A stretch of 64,000 nucleotides of DNA from Zantedeschia hybrid cultivar. Taxonomy: Eukaryota; Streptophyta; Magnoliopsida; Alismatales; Araceae. Every line of letters begins with the position of its first letter. Within the stretch, counting starts at the first letter, position 1. Below are positions 12,134 to 24,611 of this stretch, piece by piece. The position numbers and the translations under genes are program-made. The notes beneath the pieces were generated by a model. It had not been told where the DNA came from. It saw only the letters and a program-made list of their open reading frames with translations, and ran no database searches. The stretch covers positions 54,477,564 through 54,541,563 of the forward strand of contig JARZZO010000010.1 in the NCBI GenBank assembly GCA_030544215.1, given 5' to 3'.

Positions 12134-14055
12134 CTTTATTTTACATATAGGTTCTTATAAAATTACAAATAGGTCCTCAAAGTTTTTGTTTTATTATTTT
12201 TATATTCTTATAACTTTTATAATTGTGTATATATTTTACTTATATTTACATATATATCTTTATATTTTGTAAATGAATTTAAAATGGCTTTCTTTAAGGG
12301 TTCTTAACAGAATTTTTCTATGGCTGCTTCATACTTTTTCTTGGGCATTCATGGAAATTTATAGAGTGTTTCTAGGATCCTACATAACAGGAGGATGGTA
12401 GTGCTATCCTGAAATGCAGGCCCTCTCCCCTATATTTCTGCGAAGAATGTTCCCTACATAACCAGAGGACTGGTGTCCTTCTGGGTCATTCCCTCCCAGA
12501 AAATTACCTCTCTTTCACTCAATTCTATATTCCACTATTTGGTCCTTTGAGAACCATACAAATGATTTAAAGATATTTATTAGGGCTGATTTTGACAGTT
12601 TTTGATCTATCTCACATCCAGAAGCATTTGAACGAATAATGATTTATTTAATCTGTTGTGCTAGGCATTCCTGCCCCTTTTTTCCTGCAGAATATTTTCC
12701 TCTAATAGACTGTTGGCCACCGTAAGTGTGTCCTTTCTTTTCCAGATGACTAGGTGCTTCGCGTCACTGTTGATTTCATTGTTGTGAACTTTGAAGACTA
12801 ATAAAAGTAGTGGGCAGAATTGCAGTTCTAATGCTTTTTAGGATACCTTGATCCTACAGAGTTAGGAAAAATTAATATTATCTCGCCTGAAAGTAATTAA
12901 ATATAAATTTCAAGTCCTTACATTGGGGATTTTATTATAATCTGAATTTGTCCAAGTTTCTATTCTTCTTTCTTATTTTTCCTAAAATCAATTTTTGTTA
13001 TTTAAAATGCACAAAAGAATATGGAACTTGACTGGTACGATTTCTAAGAAGAAAACATAAGTGGTTATATTCACTGTATTAGGATTTTTTACACTTGCAT
13101 GTATTCTATACTGATCTTATTGCTCTACAAATTTTTATAGCTTTACTTAATAAGAGTACCTGATGACTGATGAAATATTTATTGTACTAAGGTACTTGAT
13201 GACTGATGAAAATATTTACTGTACTAACCTTTTGCATTCATTATGAAGATCTGATTATTTTTTCAGTGGATGGTTACATGTCTTTCAGTTTCTTGCTACA
13301 ATAATCTAAATAGATTCCTCCCTGTAGAAACCAATTGACATGTTTGGTATGCTTCCCTTTTTCTTTTTCAACTTCCATTGATTCAAGGACTCAATTCTGT
13401 AAGATATGTCCAAGTTGTGACTTCTTCAATGGCTTGAAATTTGCATCTTGGTTCTTGTCTCGACATATTTGGAATGCATCCTTTTTTTCAACATGCATTG
13501 ATTCAAGGACTCCATTCTTTAATATATGTTCAAGTTGACTTCTTCAATGGCTTGAAATTTGCATCTTGGTTCCTGTCTTGACAGAGCGCTTGTGTGCTAA
13601 GGCTGAGTAGATCTGACTTTCCTGTAGTTCCTGCCAACCTGAGATTTACAATTTTGCTGCGAATTGGTCATCCAGTAACTCTGTTGGCCTTTTGATCCAA
13701 AAAGGTTCATGAAACAATTGTGGAGACGCCGATGCTACCTGAAGCCGTCCACCCTTTTTGTCAATGGGGGGTTCCTCTGTTTCTATTGACTCTCCAATTT
13801 GTAATAGCATCATAAGAAGGGACCATGTCATTCTTTGTATAGTGGTGATTCTTCTCTGAAATTGGGTTTAACAACAAATAATGGATCTGCCATGGTTTGG
13901 TAATAAGTTACTTGGGCGAGAAAATTCCTTTTCATTGTTCTTTCTTCTTCCCCTGACAAATCTTCAAAGATGGGAAAATATATTCACCTAAAGGTATCGT
14001 GGATGCTTTGTTTGGCTGGGCGCTGATTTACTCGGCCTTGTCAAACACGTATGTA
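12134..14055. other. Intergenic, no gene; two local tandem duplications
   Basis: AT-rich non-coding DNA. Two tandem duplications are visible: about 36 bp at 13155-13190/13191-13227, and about 125 bp at 13336-13460/13461-13582 (shared block ATTGATTCAAGGACTC, then TTCAATGGCTTGAAATTTGC). No coding region was recognised. Confidence 0.6.
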
Positions 14056-14068
14056 CACGCCCGTTGTT

Positions 14069-14277
14069 ATTTTTTCTCTTTTCTGAAAGGCTAGCGCAGT
14101 GGCTAGATGGGTACCGGGGAGGGGGAACACCCTGTGATGACCCAGGCTCGAAACTCCGCTAAACCAGCCGGATGGCGCACAGGGTGGGGGGGGGTAAAGT
14201 CATCTCAGGAAGAGAAACCCCGCGAGAGTCGAACCTGGGAGTGCTGTCGCCACAGGCAAGAGTGGTGTCCATCACGT
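14069..14277. mobile_element. SINE-like element with 13-bp TSD
   Basis: About 209 bp lie between two identical 13-bp direct repeats, CACGCCCGTTGTT, at 14056-14068 and 14278-14290. Inside are sequences close to RNA polymerase III boxes: TAGCGCAGTGG (A-box like, 14091) and GGCTCGAAACTC (B-box like, about 14142) on the plus strand, and AGGTTCGACTCTC on the minus strand near 14227-14240. The pyrimidine tract 14069-14084 next to the left repeat would be the A-rich tail if the element lies on the minus strand, so orientation is unresolved. Size, TSD and pol III boxes fit a tRNA-derived SINE, mobilised by LINE machinery. Confidence 0.7.
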
Positions 14278-14290
14278 CACGCCCGTTGTT

Positions 14291-14845
14291 GATTGGTAAG
14301 GACCACTTGCTTTCTTTTGTTTGGAATGAATCCCAATGGGATTTGCATTCCTGGCAAGTCCAACTTGTTGTGGACTAGACATAAGATGCTCTGAAGGAAT
14401 ATAAAATGCTATTCCTGGATATGAGTGCTGCTGCATCCGACTTGGCTCAAAGTGAAACGGATAGATTGTCCACTCTGGACGAATTTCCCCTGTGCTGGTC
14501 TAGGCTTTGCTATCTATTTGTTTAAGTCATCATTAGTACACGAAATGTTTTTTCCATAGTTTTACCTAGTACCTTGTTATCAACGGAAATTTGTACTCGC
14601 AACATCAGTGCAATGGGGAAGGAATGCTATGTGGCGTGGTAGTCTTTGGTGCTCCTTATCGACCATTATCACAGGCCAATTCAAACAAGCTATAACTTAG
14701 TTGACATCAGTCTCCTTTGGCACTTTAGAACGTCAATATAACATTCTGAGCACTATTTTTACTAACTGTCCGTCCGCACACAAGATACGGTTCAGTTCAA
14801 TACACCACATGAACCATGTATTCTTCAGAGGAAATCGTCATGTTT
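14291..14845. other. Intergenic, nothing recognised
   Basis: Non-coding sequence between the SINE and the 3' end of the next LINE. No repeat or gene was identified. Confidence 0.5.
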
Positions 14846-14929
14846 CTTTGGAAGGTGACCAAAGGTCACGATTCATTAAAAAGGTAAAAAGAAGTTACAT
14901 AATGACCGAAATCAAGGTACACTCTCAAT

Positions 14930-15512
14930 AGTTTTCTATTAATTTAATTATATTTTAATAAATATTTAAATATTTAATCACATTTTAAGAAGAATTCCAA
15001 AACTAATCATCTGACACCGTCAGACGCTCAGAGCGCGACGCACATCTAGTGGGGCATATGGCTGGGCAAGCAAATTCAAAGGGCAAAAGCTGACTGAAAG
15101 TCAGTACCATGAACGTCGACTTAGAGTCGGAGTTACTAACATCGACTTTAGGTCGGTGTTCGTAATGCCAACTTTTAGTCAGTTATATTACCACCGACCA
15201 CTGGTTAAGGGAGAAAAAAAAAACTCTAAACATTTTAAGTGTTTTGGACAAGCCACTATTGACGTCCCTCCTCAAGTAGTGAGAGAGGGCAGAAGATTGT
15301 CGACATTGGACGATAGTTCGGCGTACGCAACGAGACTTCCTAAGCCCAAACTCGGTTAAACATTTAGCATCGTGTCTTCCACATGCCCCCATTGGACACG
15401 TGGCGCACACAGAGCCCTTGACAGTGTCAGGTGACTAGTTTTGTAATTATTTTAAAAATCTGATTAAATATTTAAATACTTATTAAAATATAATTAAATT
15501 GATAAAAAAACC
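14930..15512. mobile_element. Non-autonomous DNA transposon with about 95-bp terminal inverted repeats
   Basis: The left end (14930-15025) and the reverse complement of the right end (about 15418-15512) match closely, sharing AATTTAATTATATTTTAATA and, further in, AAAACTA-TCA-CTGACAC. The flanks carry CTCTCAA at 14922-14928 and 15513-15519, 7 of a likely 9-bp TSD. Long TIRs and a possible 9-bp TSD suggest a Mutator-like MITE. The interior has short repeats of GTCGACTTAGAGTCGG type (see findings) and no transposase. Confidence 0.75.
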
Positions 15513-15739
15513 CTCTCAAAAGGATGTGGGAAGTCACCCCACGTATAAAGACCCAACATAGAAAAGACTATTTTATCTAGAGAATAAAATAGAAAGAAAA
15601 GAAAGCGCAAAAGGCAAAGTTAGAGCATAAGCTTCATGTAACCATTGGCAGCTAGTAGCAAAGATGAATCTTCCACTTTCGAAAATAGGCATGCAGCTTT
15701 CCCCCAATCATAAGACAATAGGACAATTATTTCAAGATA

Positions 15740-18700
15740 TCAGAGACCTTGTTGAATCTTTGATTGAATCTTCTTGAGTTTCTCCCTCAATACAAGTTGA
15801 CTATAACATTGCTGGTAAAATGATGAATCAAATCTTATGTACCGATTTGGACTGATGTCATTCCAGCCTTCAAGGAGATTTGAGATATCTGAGAATCCTT
15901 CCATTGAAAAGAGAGAAGTATCCCTAAGGTCCTCCACAAAGTATTGATAATTCCACAATATAAAAATAGATGATCTGCATTCTCTTCGAAAATTCCATAG
16001 AAAATACAAATTGTATCATGTGAATGGTGGAGAAATTTCAATTTGTCTAGAGTTGGTAATCTCCCCAAAGCCAATTTCCAAAGGAAAACTCTAATTTTGC
16101 TAAGAAGTAAATTAGACCACACAATCTGATGCCAAGAGACTCTCATACCTCTATCACCAAAGATTCTGATCATAGCATTAATTGAAAAGGTCCCTTTACT
16201 ACTCCATATCTAGTGTCTAGAATCCATTTGCTAACTATCAATACATAATTGGTGAATAATGTTAAGGATATGCATTAATTGATTAAACTCAATACCAACC
16301 AGTTCCCTTCTAAGAGTAATGTTCCAGTGACTGTATTCCTTTGGTGAATAGACAGAACTTACCATCCTCCCTTTGTCTTCTACAATTGTGTACAGCTGGT
16401 TAAATTTGATTGCAAAAGGGATATCAGTACACCACTTGTCCTCCATAACCTAATTAATTTCCCATCTCCTACAGAAAATGTGATGGATGCTCTAACAAGT
16501 TTCACCAGCTTGTTAATGTTCCTCCAAATTGGTGATGATGAAGATTGTGTAGATGATTGCAAGGACCATTTCAAGACTTGTGGATAATATTTATTTCTGA
16601 TGATTTAACCCATATAGCATTATCATTGTCTCCCATCCGCCAAAGCCATTTTGCCAACAAAGCAATATTGGAATCCCTAATGCTGGTCTCACCCGCTCCT
16701 CCATGTTCTCTACTTGTGCAAACCTTTTCCAAGCAACAAGATGAATGGCCCTCTTTTCCCCTTTTCCCTCCTACCCAGAAGAAGAAGCATCTAAAGGATT
16801 CAATAATTTTTTCAACAGTCTTGGGGATTTTCAAAATAGAGAGATGATAAGTACTCAATGAAGACAATACATACTTGGAGAGAATCCACCTGCCCCCTGA
16901 AGATAGAAATTTAGATTTCCAACCTTCAAGAGTATGTGCAAAGTTTTTGACAAGAGGGTCCCAATCTCTAATTCTACTTTGCACATTGGATAGTGGAAGG
17001 CCCAAGTATTTAATGGGAGATTTTGTCTCCTCACATTTTCAATCAATAGCAATATGTTCCATTCTTTCCTATCCAACATTTATACCAACAACTTTTATTT
17101 TATCAAAGTTTATGGATAGTCCAGTAATAGCTTCTACTAGCAATAAGATTCTCTTAATATTTGACAACATAGACTCTTTTGTAGATGAGAAAAGAAGTGT
17201 ATCATCAGTAAATTGAAGGTGAGATAGTTGAAATCCATTCTTGCTGGTGTAAAATCCATCTACCAGCACTTGTGATGCAACCTTATCCTAGAGAGAGCTT
17301 AAAAACTGACTGGCCATTATGAAGATGAATGGAGAGATGGGATCTCCCTGCCTCAACTTTCTAGAACTAGCAAAGTAACTACATGGTTCACCATTTAATA
17401 GGATAGAAAATCTGGCAGTGGTAACATAACTCGTTATCCAGTTAATCCATCTCCATATAAACCCCATCAGCTAAAAAATATTCTGAATGCAGCTCTAACT
17501 CACTTTATCGAAAGCTTTCTCAAAGTCTAATTTCAAGACAACACCTCTCTTCTTACTACACTTATGGGAGTGGATAGCTTCGCGGGTTGCAAGGAACTTA
17601 TCAAAGATAAATCTTCCTTTCAAGATAGCTGATTGATTAGCACTAATGACTCCTTGTAAAGCCTTCTTCAGCCAAATAACCATGATCTTAGTGGCAATTT
17701 TATAGCAACCATTTAATAGGCAAATCGGCCTAAAATCAGCAAGTTTCTCAGCACCCTCTTTTTTCGGGATAAGGACTACAAAGGAAGAGTTGAAGCATCT
17801 AATACTTTGTGGCCTATGTTGAAATTCCTTTAAGACATTCATTAAGTCATCCCTTATAACACCCAAAAGAATTGGTAGAAAGCCATTGAGAATATGTCGG
17901 ACCCCAGTGATTTATTAGCATTCATAGCAAAAACTACATCTTTGACTTCTTTTTCAAGAAAATTAGCACATAGGTCATCAGCTATAGAGATGTCAATTTT
18001 AGGTAAAATGCCATCCTCCAAAGTAGGCCTCCACTGCTCACTTTCCATGAAAAGATCTTGATAAAAGGAGATGAAAACATTTTTAATATCATTTTTAGAT
18101 TCAATGCTTTGATCTTCAACCTTGATGTGTTCAATCTTGGGGGACCTCTTCTTAGCTCCTAGCATTGCATGGAAAAATCTTGTGTTGTTGTCTCCTTCTT
18201 TGAGCTAGTGTTCTTTAGCTCTTTGTCTCCATTTGATCTCCTCTTGTTAGAGCCAAGAATTGTAGCTTCCCTTAAGCTTGCCTAATTCAAGGAATTCCTC
18301 GTCTGAGAGAGTTTGACAATCAACTTTGGCTTCTAACTTCTCCAATTTGCTAAGAAGCAACCTTCTGGCTGCAGTTTGTTCCCCAAATTTTGGGAGCTCT
18401 AGATTTTTAAGCATTTTTTGCCTATCTAATTTTCTTTGTAAATGTCTCACATGCAGAATCACTAGTAAAGCATTCCTTCTACCAATTGGTAACCATTTCT
18501 TTGAACCCTTCTTGACATTGCTAGGTCAATTCATATCTGAACATCTTATGCTTACTCTTCTCTATGGTTTTAAGAAGAATAGGAATATGATCCGAAATTG
18601 TTCTACTGAGCCCCACTATGGACGATAAGGGAAATTGTTTAATCCATTATGTATTAACTAGCACTCTATCAATCCTAGGTTGAACATAGTGTTTTTGCAT

Positions 18701-19279
18701 ATTAGACTAAGTGAGTTTTCTATTTGACTAAGTCTATCAATCCATTGTCATTGATCCAACTATTAAAGCTTTCCATATCATTTGTCCATTTTTTATTTCC
18801 TGATCTTACCCAAGAAATCTAACAACATTAAAATCTCCAAGAATACACTAACTATCCACAAACATATCTGCTAGCATGTGAAGTTCCTGCAAGAAGTTAG
18901 CCCTTTCCTGAGTATTGTTCGGGCAATAAACAAAGGTGATAACCCAATTCCTCTTACTGACTTTTGCTAAAAATCTTACAGAAAGGCTGAACTTTCCCTT
19001 GTCACACAGATTTCCTTGGAATTTCCTACCATTCCACATAATAAGTTGTGCCTTGCTAGCTCCGATTGCAGGAGAGAAGACCAATTCAGAGAAGACATAC
19101 ACACTAATTGCAGAGATGCACTGAGCTTCAACAATATCCATCTTGGTTTCTTGTAGACAAAAGTAGTCCACTTTAGAGGCTCTGATACAATCTCTCATTG
19201 CCCTCTGTTTGAGATCCCCATTCAAACCATTACAAGAATCCTTGTTATTGATTTGTCTATTTGAAACTAACGAGGACAC
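15740..19279 (-). pseudogene. LINE ORF2 remnant (truncated, broken)
   Basis: Pieces in order on the minus strand: endonuclease 18848-19279 with an intact LQETKMD motif; a linker 18247-18462; RT fingers and palm 17495-18165 with FRPICLLNGCYKI and LKLDFEKAFDKVS; RT box and thumb 17069-17269 reading LQFTDDTLLFSS (FTDD, not FADD); connection 16571-17005; and the C-terminal zf-RVT region 15740-16173 with SKIRVFLWKLALGRLPT and ENADHLFLYCG. Stops and frameshifts separate the pieces. It is an unproductive relic of an L1-type ORF2. Confidence 0.87.
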
Positions 19280-19285
19280 TAATAG

Positions 19286-19887
19286 CTAAATTTAAAAAAA
19301 ATATTTTTATGTATGACATAAGAAAACTAATATTATGTAGTACATCTCAACACCTTATTTGAACACTATTAAAGTAAATTCAAATAAAGTAAACACATTT
19401 TTGGCAACGAAGGGTATTAAAATACTAATGTGTTATATGTATAAATACATCTAAGGTGTGTAACTGCATCATAAAGATCCACCATTTATTGAAGTAACAC
19501 TTTGGAAAGTTGACAAATTTTTCTCACATTTACTTTTATGTTCAATCTTTTTTCTTGAATGAGAAGGAAATTTCTATTTGCATGAAACCAACGTTATGTT
19601 GATAATTCATCTTTTTGGAATATGTGAAGTTGAGAAAATAAGATAATCTATGTAATGATAAATTTTTGTTTGAAAACATTTTGAAAGTTATTTTTATTCC
19701 TAAAAAATCTATCGCACTAAATTAGACCCTCAAAGGATTTCCAAATGCAATTAAAACATTAGTCAAAATCCAAGAGAGAAAGAAGGATTTCAGATAGGTC
19801 GTTTCTATGTCGAAGTTGAGCTCTACCTGATCATTATAAACTTGAGCAATCTTGAAGAAACTAGGCTTTTAGTACATTTCTCAAATT
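19286..19887. other. AT-rich spacer, nothing recognised
   Basis: Low-GC sequence between the truncated 5' end of the LINE and the solo LTR. No coding or repeat structure was identified. Confidence 0.5.
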
Positions 19888-19892
19888 GGAAG

Positions 19893-21782
19893 TGTAACGA
19901 CCCGCTACCCTATAATCGGGGATCCGATTACTAAATGGGTACCGAATCATTAAAATTTGGAGCCAAACCAGGATCTCGATAAGTCTGGAAAATAAACGAT
20001 AAACTAAGCTAAACATTCACATCACATTGAATTGTAAAGGAAGTGCAGGAATTAAAAATTATTACAATTCAACTTGACTCAACAAATAATTACATATTCC
20101 AACTGAAAAGAAGTAATTAACTGTACAGGCTTGAAAAGAAATAACTATATCAAGGCATACCCCGGAACGATGGTTGTTGGCGTGCAATCCGAGACAAAAT
20201 CCTCCTCGCTACGCCTGCTTGGAACCATCACCTGAAAACCGCAGGGGGTGAGTCTCATCGAAATAGACTCAGTAAGGATCCTTCGATCCCCACCACCCAC
20301 CCACGCACCTACAAGTGCAACAACACGAATATAGGCAATTTAAATAAATAAAGCAGTAAACACAACTCTGAAACCACTCCACCACGGAGTTCACAACCAA
20401 TGTCTCGGCTAAACACGCAAACCATGCAGCCGAACGCGGAAAACACCGACCCGCTGAGACCAAACAGCAACCCCACGGATAGCGCGCTGGCTACTCTAGC
20501 CTGACCTGGCTCAAGGTGGTTCTGCTTCTCCCAACACGAGTGACACTCCGAATGTATCACTCCCACACCGGTACTAGCTATATCCCGGGGTACACCAGGT
20601 GACCCTCTCTCTAGGCGTCACTCCACCACTCCCACACCGGCGCTGTGTCACTCCCACACCGACACAGGGTGCCTAAGTGCTAAAAACTGTCACTCTAGGT
20701 CCACGATCGCACAAAACACGTCACAGTGCGATCCGATCACGTAGAAATCCTCGACTACAAAGTATGGTTTTAAGCATGCATTTTAACCAAACTATCTAAC
20801 AATGTAAACACGTGTTAATTACATGGATTAATGAAGTTATGTCTTGAATCGCGTCGCCCGTGACCGACGCCATTCAAGACTCCTAAACTGTTTCATGTAA
20901 AACCTGGCCTCAGAAGATGGCCTAAATTGCGTCGTGCAAGGTAGTCACCTTTTAAAAGGCGTCGTTGTTCCTAGTCGCTTAATCGCGACAGAAACAGAAT
21001 CAAGCCTCGGAGTGATCCGAACTAAATCGCGTCGTGGGAGGCAGCCGCCATTCAAAATGGCGTAGCTGTCCCAAGACTCCATTTAGCGTTCATTAACAGG
21101 TTTCCCCCAGCCTTCAGAGTACAAAAAGTGGAATTTCTTTCCGAAAATCCTCTAAACATGCTCCAAAGTAGGAAAAACGTGGTTTTAATCAAAACACAAC
21201 GGAGATCGTCATCCTACCGGTTACTTGAACTCCTCCGAGCTTCAAGCTGCCGAACTGCCACACCACAAGCCGTCGCCAGTACCGCCGTGGACGCCGTTAC
21301 TCTACCAGGACGTCAGCCGCCGTCCGGAGAGCAACACGCCACAGAGGAAATGGTAGTGGTAGTGGTGGAAGTTAGAGAGGGGGGGTTGATGGAGTGGAGG
21401 GAGAGGAAAGGAAGGAGAAGGGGTAGGGAGAGCGAAGAGATCGGAGAGAGGGAGGAGAGAGAAGAAAATGAGAGAAAGGAGGGAGGGAGGAGAGAGAAGA
21501 AAATGAGAGAAAGGAGGGAGGGTTCGCGAGTTTAAACCGAACCTAGCTAAAACGCGTCGCCCAACACCGACGTCATTCAACTGACAAGACCAGGGCCGTA
21601 CTATCGCGGCTTGAAACTGGTCTACGTGTCACCCACGTGGCACACTCTAAAACGCGTCCCCCTTATAGGACGCCGTTTGAACCGCGTCGAGAACCTATGC
21701 CCTCAGCCCCACAATGGCCTAAATCAAGGGATCCAACACCGAAACTGATCCAATAACTGGATCCGAAACCTCAATCCTTACA
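19893..21782. mobile_element. Solo LTR (copy 1) with TSD GGAAG
   Basis: A 1890-bp unit begins TGTAACGACCC and ends TCCTTACA, so it has TG...CA ends, and is flanked by the perfect 5-bp repeat GGAAG (19888-19892, 21783-21787). There is no internal domain, primer-binding site or second LTR, so it is a solo LTR left by recombination. A second member lies at 28266-30573. The right half has many potential hairpins built on CGCGTCG/CGACGCC and a polypurine block (21355-21525) with a 37-bp tandem repeat. Frames in that block are compositional only. The orientation of the parent retrotransposon cannot be told. Confidence 0.9.
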
Positions 21783-21787
21783 GGAAG

Positions 21788-23760
21788 AGTTTTATATTTG
21801 ACCTCCTAATGAATGGAATCAACACCCATGGAGAATTCCAAGCAGTGCCTATATTGGGCACGGGGGGAAGAAAGTGAATTTGTGAAAGACCACTTCTAAA
21901 GTGACAATATTGTTGGCTAGAGCAGATTTTAATCGATGAAATTCTGCTTCAAAAATCTCATTTGGAAAGTGTTGGTAAATCTACAACATCCACAAGGAGA
22001 GATTTACCAGATCATCGTAATCGGAGAAGATTCTCACATAGTCCGAGCGGAAGCGACAGCATGATCATCCTCATCAACGTAGGCAGGCTATTAGAATCCC
22101 TCACAAAATTCCACATGGCAAATCTTGAGGTCTCAAGGTGGTAGCCAAGGAGAGAGAGAGAGAGAGAGAGAGCAACCGCAACACAGTCTCGTCCCATGTA
22201 CCACTCTATATATGGTAATGGCACTGGAATCATCTTCCCACATGGAGAGGATTTCACTGAGTCTTAATCCAGGTCTACCATAACTCTATCCACACCAATG
22301 TGGATGACCCGAGTTCGAACTCGTTTCGAACTCTATCTACATCTCTCACTCAAACACTTCAGTTAACAAAATATCCTTCCAAAAAATCTCATCTAACTTT
22401 ACCTTTCATACGATAAAATGACACGTGTGATCGGACGGGGATGATAAAAGATGAGGAGTGTTATATTACGTCACTACCTGACTAACATAATACTACGACT
22501 TCAAATCTTGTTTTATACCTCAAACTACAAACTCACACTAGGTCAAGTCGATCTGATCCCTCTGAGATCTCTACTTTAACCTCTCAAATTATGTGTCTGC
22601 ACTCATATTACGTCACTACCGGACTAACATAACACTACGACTTCAAATCTTGTTTTATACCTCAAACTACAAACTTACACTAGGTCAAGTCAATCTGATC
22701 TCTCTAAGACCTCTACCTTAACCTCTCAAACTATGTGTATGCACTCATAATTATGTTGGACACATCTATCATAACTACTGGCTAGCAATGAGTCAGAACA
22801 ACACGTGTGATACAAGTCAGTTTTTCCCACGTCACACATGTCAATATGCTTAGACTTTAAAAAAATTTCTTTTACCTGATTTCAATTTTCAGTTCAAAAT
22901 CACTGTAAACTAAGTTTGTTGATTTTAAAGCTGATGATTTTATAATCAATCTTTTATTTTCACATGATTTTAAAATTAAAATTTTATAGTACTTACAACA
23001 CACTAAAGGAAACTTAAGATGGGAAACCATGAGATCTTTTCAAGTGTGTAGGAATGACTTTTTTTAATAACAGTCATTCGATAAAAATTACACAGCTCGG
23101 ATATTGGACTTATAATTATTCATTTGAATGAGATAAGATTGGCAACATATTGTGACCAAAATTATATTTTTTATGGACGCAAAAAATAGAGTAATGAATT
23201 AAATTCATTAAATAAATATAACTACGAGACTATTCTCAGCATATAGTAACTAAAGATCATTAACCTTTTATTTTATTCCTTTCTAATGACACAATGATGA
23301 CTGTGACAACCTCAAATGTATATGTTTCAATCTTAACATAGCGAAATATAGTCCTCAATTTGTATAACATATTCTAATCGTACACTCAGTTACGCCAAAA
23401 TTTTATTTACAGACAAAGTCACCCACCATAACAGTTTACACAAAACTGTCAATTCAATAAATAAAATTTTAATTTTAAAATATCTATTGTAACTGAAAAA
23501 AAAAATTAATACATCATTCATGAGCCGTCTTTTTAGCCAAATCCACAAGCGATCTTCCTTTACCCCTGTGATAAAAAATTTGAACTTCTACACACAAAAA
23601 ATTAGTAGATTATGTGCAACAAATAGGAAAATAAAGTAAAAAAATGAGAACAGTAAAATTACATTACCTACTGTTGCCATAACCTCACCATCCATCGGTA
23701 CACTATAACGTTGTCAAGTATTAATCATTTCTAGGCTCAGAAACATGTATATAGTATACA
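21788..23760. other. Intergenic; tandem duplication and GA microsatellite
   Basis: Non-coding. Visible structures: (GA)n at about 22154-22172, and a tandem duplication with a 142-bp period (about 22463-22604 and 22605-22746), sharing CGTCACTACC-GACTAACATA and CAAATCTTGTTTTATACCTC. The rest is AT-rich with nothing recognised. Confidence 0.6.
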
Positions 23761-23763
23761 AAA

Positions 23764-24340
23764 TATCATTGTCCACTGGGGTTGCTCCAAGCAATGGAGC
23801 CATCCTACCAATAGACTCAATTTAATTCTTTCATCATTGCCCATAATGACCGAATTAGGAGCGTGCAATTTTGCCCTCCTGCTATCAAAACACACACTGA
23901 GACATCGTTGCATTAAAGCCATCCGACAATCTTAGCGTACCAATTGATAGGGTTGCAAATTTGCACAATATTAACCATCCTCAGTGGAGATGCAAGAAAG
24001 CAGGCTCATAAATAAAAAGTTAATATTGACCGAAATCATTGTCCAGTGGGGTTGCTCCAAGCAGTGAAACCATCCGACCAATAGACTCATTTCCACTATT
24101 TCATCATTGCCCAATGAGCGAATTAGGAGCGTGCAATTTTGCCCTCCTGCTATCCAAATAACCCACTGAAATGTGGTTGCACTGAGGCCATTCGACCATC
24201 CCAGCGTAGCAATGGATAGGGCTGCAAAATTGCATGCACCGTTCACAGACTTGAAAACAAGAGGATGGTTGGATAAAATCATTGTCCAGTGGGGTTGCTC
24301 CAAGCAGTGGAACCATCCGTCCAATAGACTCATTTACATT
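23764..24340. repeat. Degenerate tandem repeat of about 250-270 bp, 2.2 copies
   Basis: The block CATTGTCCA-TGGGGTTGCTCC occurs at about 23768, 24037 and 24284, each time followed by CCATC-G-CCAATAGACTCA; the first two copies continue with AATTAGGAGCGTGCAATTTTGCCCTCCTGCTATC. It lies beside the 3' end of the PIF/Harbinger transposase and may be its subterminal region, but I found no terminal inverted repeat to prove it. Confidence 0.6.
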
Positions 24341-24611
24341 ATTTCCTCCTACGAAAAAAAATACATGTACTTATTACATGTATGTTGTCAATGGACATGC
24401 TTGAAATTGATTTGAAAATTGTTCACAAAACCAGAATACGGAAGTTCAGTAAGCTCAATTATTAAGAAGGAAATGTTCAACATAAGCAACAACAGATATG
24501 ATGCATAAAGCATATGAAAAATCAAACAGGACATAAGCAAACAAACAATAAATGAACACGGCGAGCGAGATGCGGAACAGAGCACCGAACATGAGACATG
24601 ACGAACGCAAC

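Larger units (their letters stand above)
14853..19285 (-). mobile_element. 5'-truncated LINE, interrupted in its 3' UTR
   Basis: The minus-strand element begins inside the endonuclease domain at about 19285, with no ORF1, so it is 5'-truncated. Its coding part runs to about 15740. The LINE 3'-terminal motif GGAAGGTGACC plus a downstream palindromic stretch reappears at 14853-14880, far from the coding part, with an inverted-repeat element (14930-15512) between. The block CTCTCAA occurs on both sides of that insert. I infer one LINE of about 3.85 kb whose 3' UTR was hit by a DNA transposon. The two LINEs at 6-12 and 15-19 kb are related but clearly diverged. Confidence 0.8.

Noticed and set aside
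21128..21535. 135-residue Glu/Arg-rich open frame
   Set aside because: Translation of the polypurine tract and 37-bp repeat inside the solo LTR.
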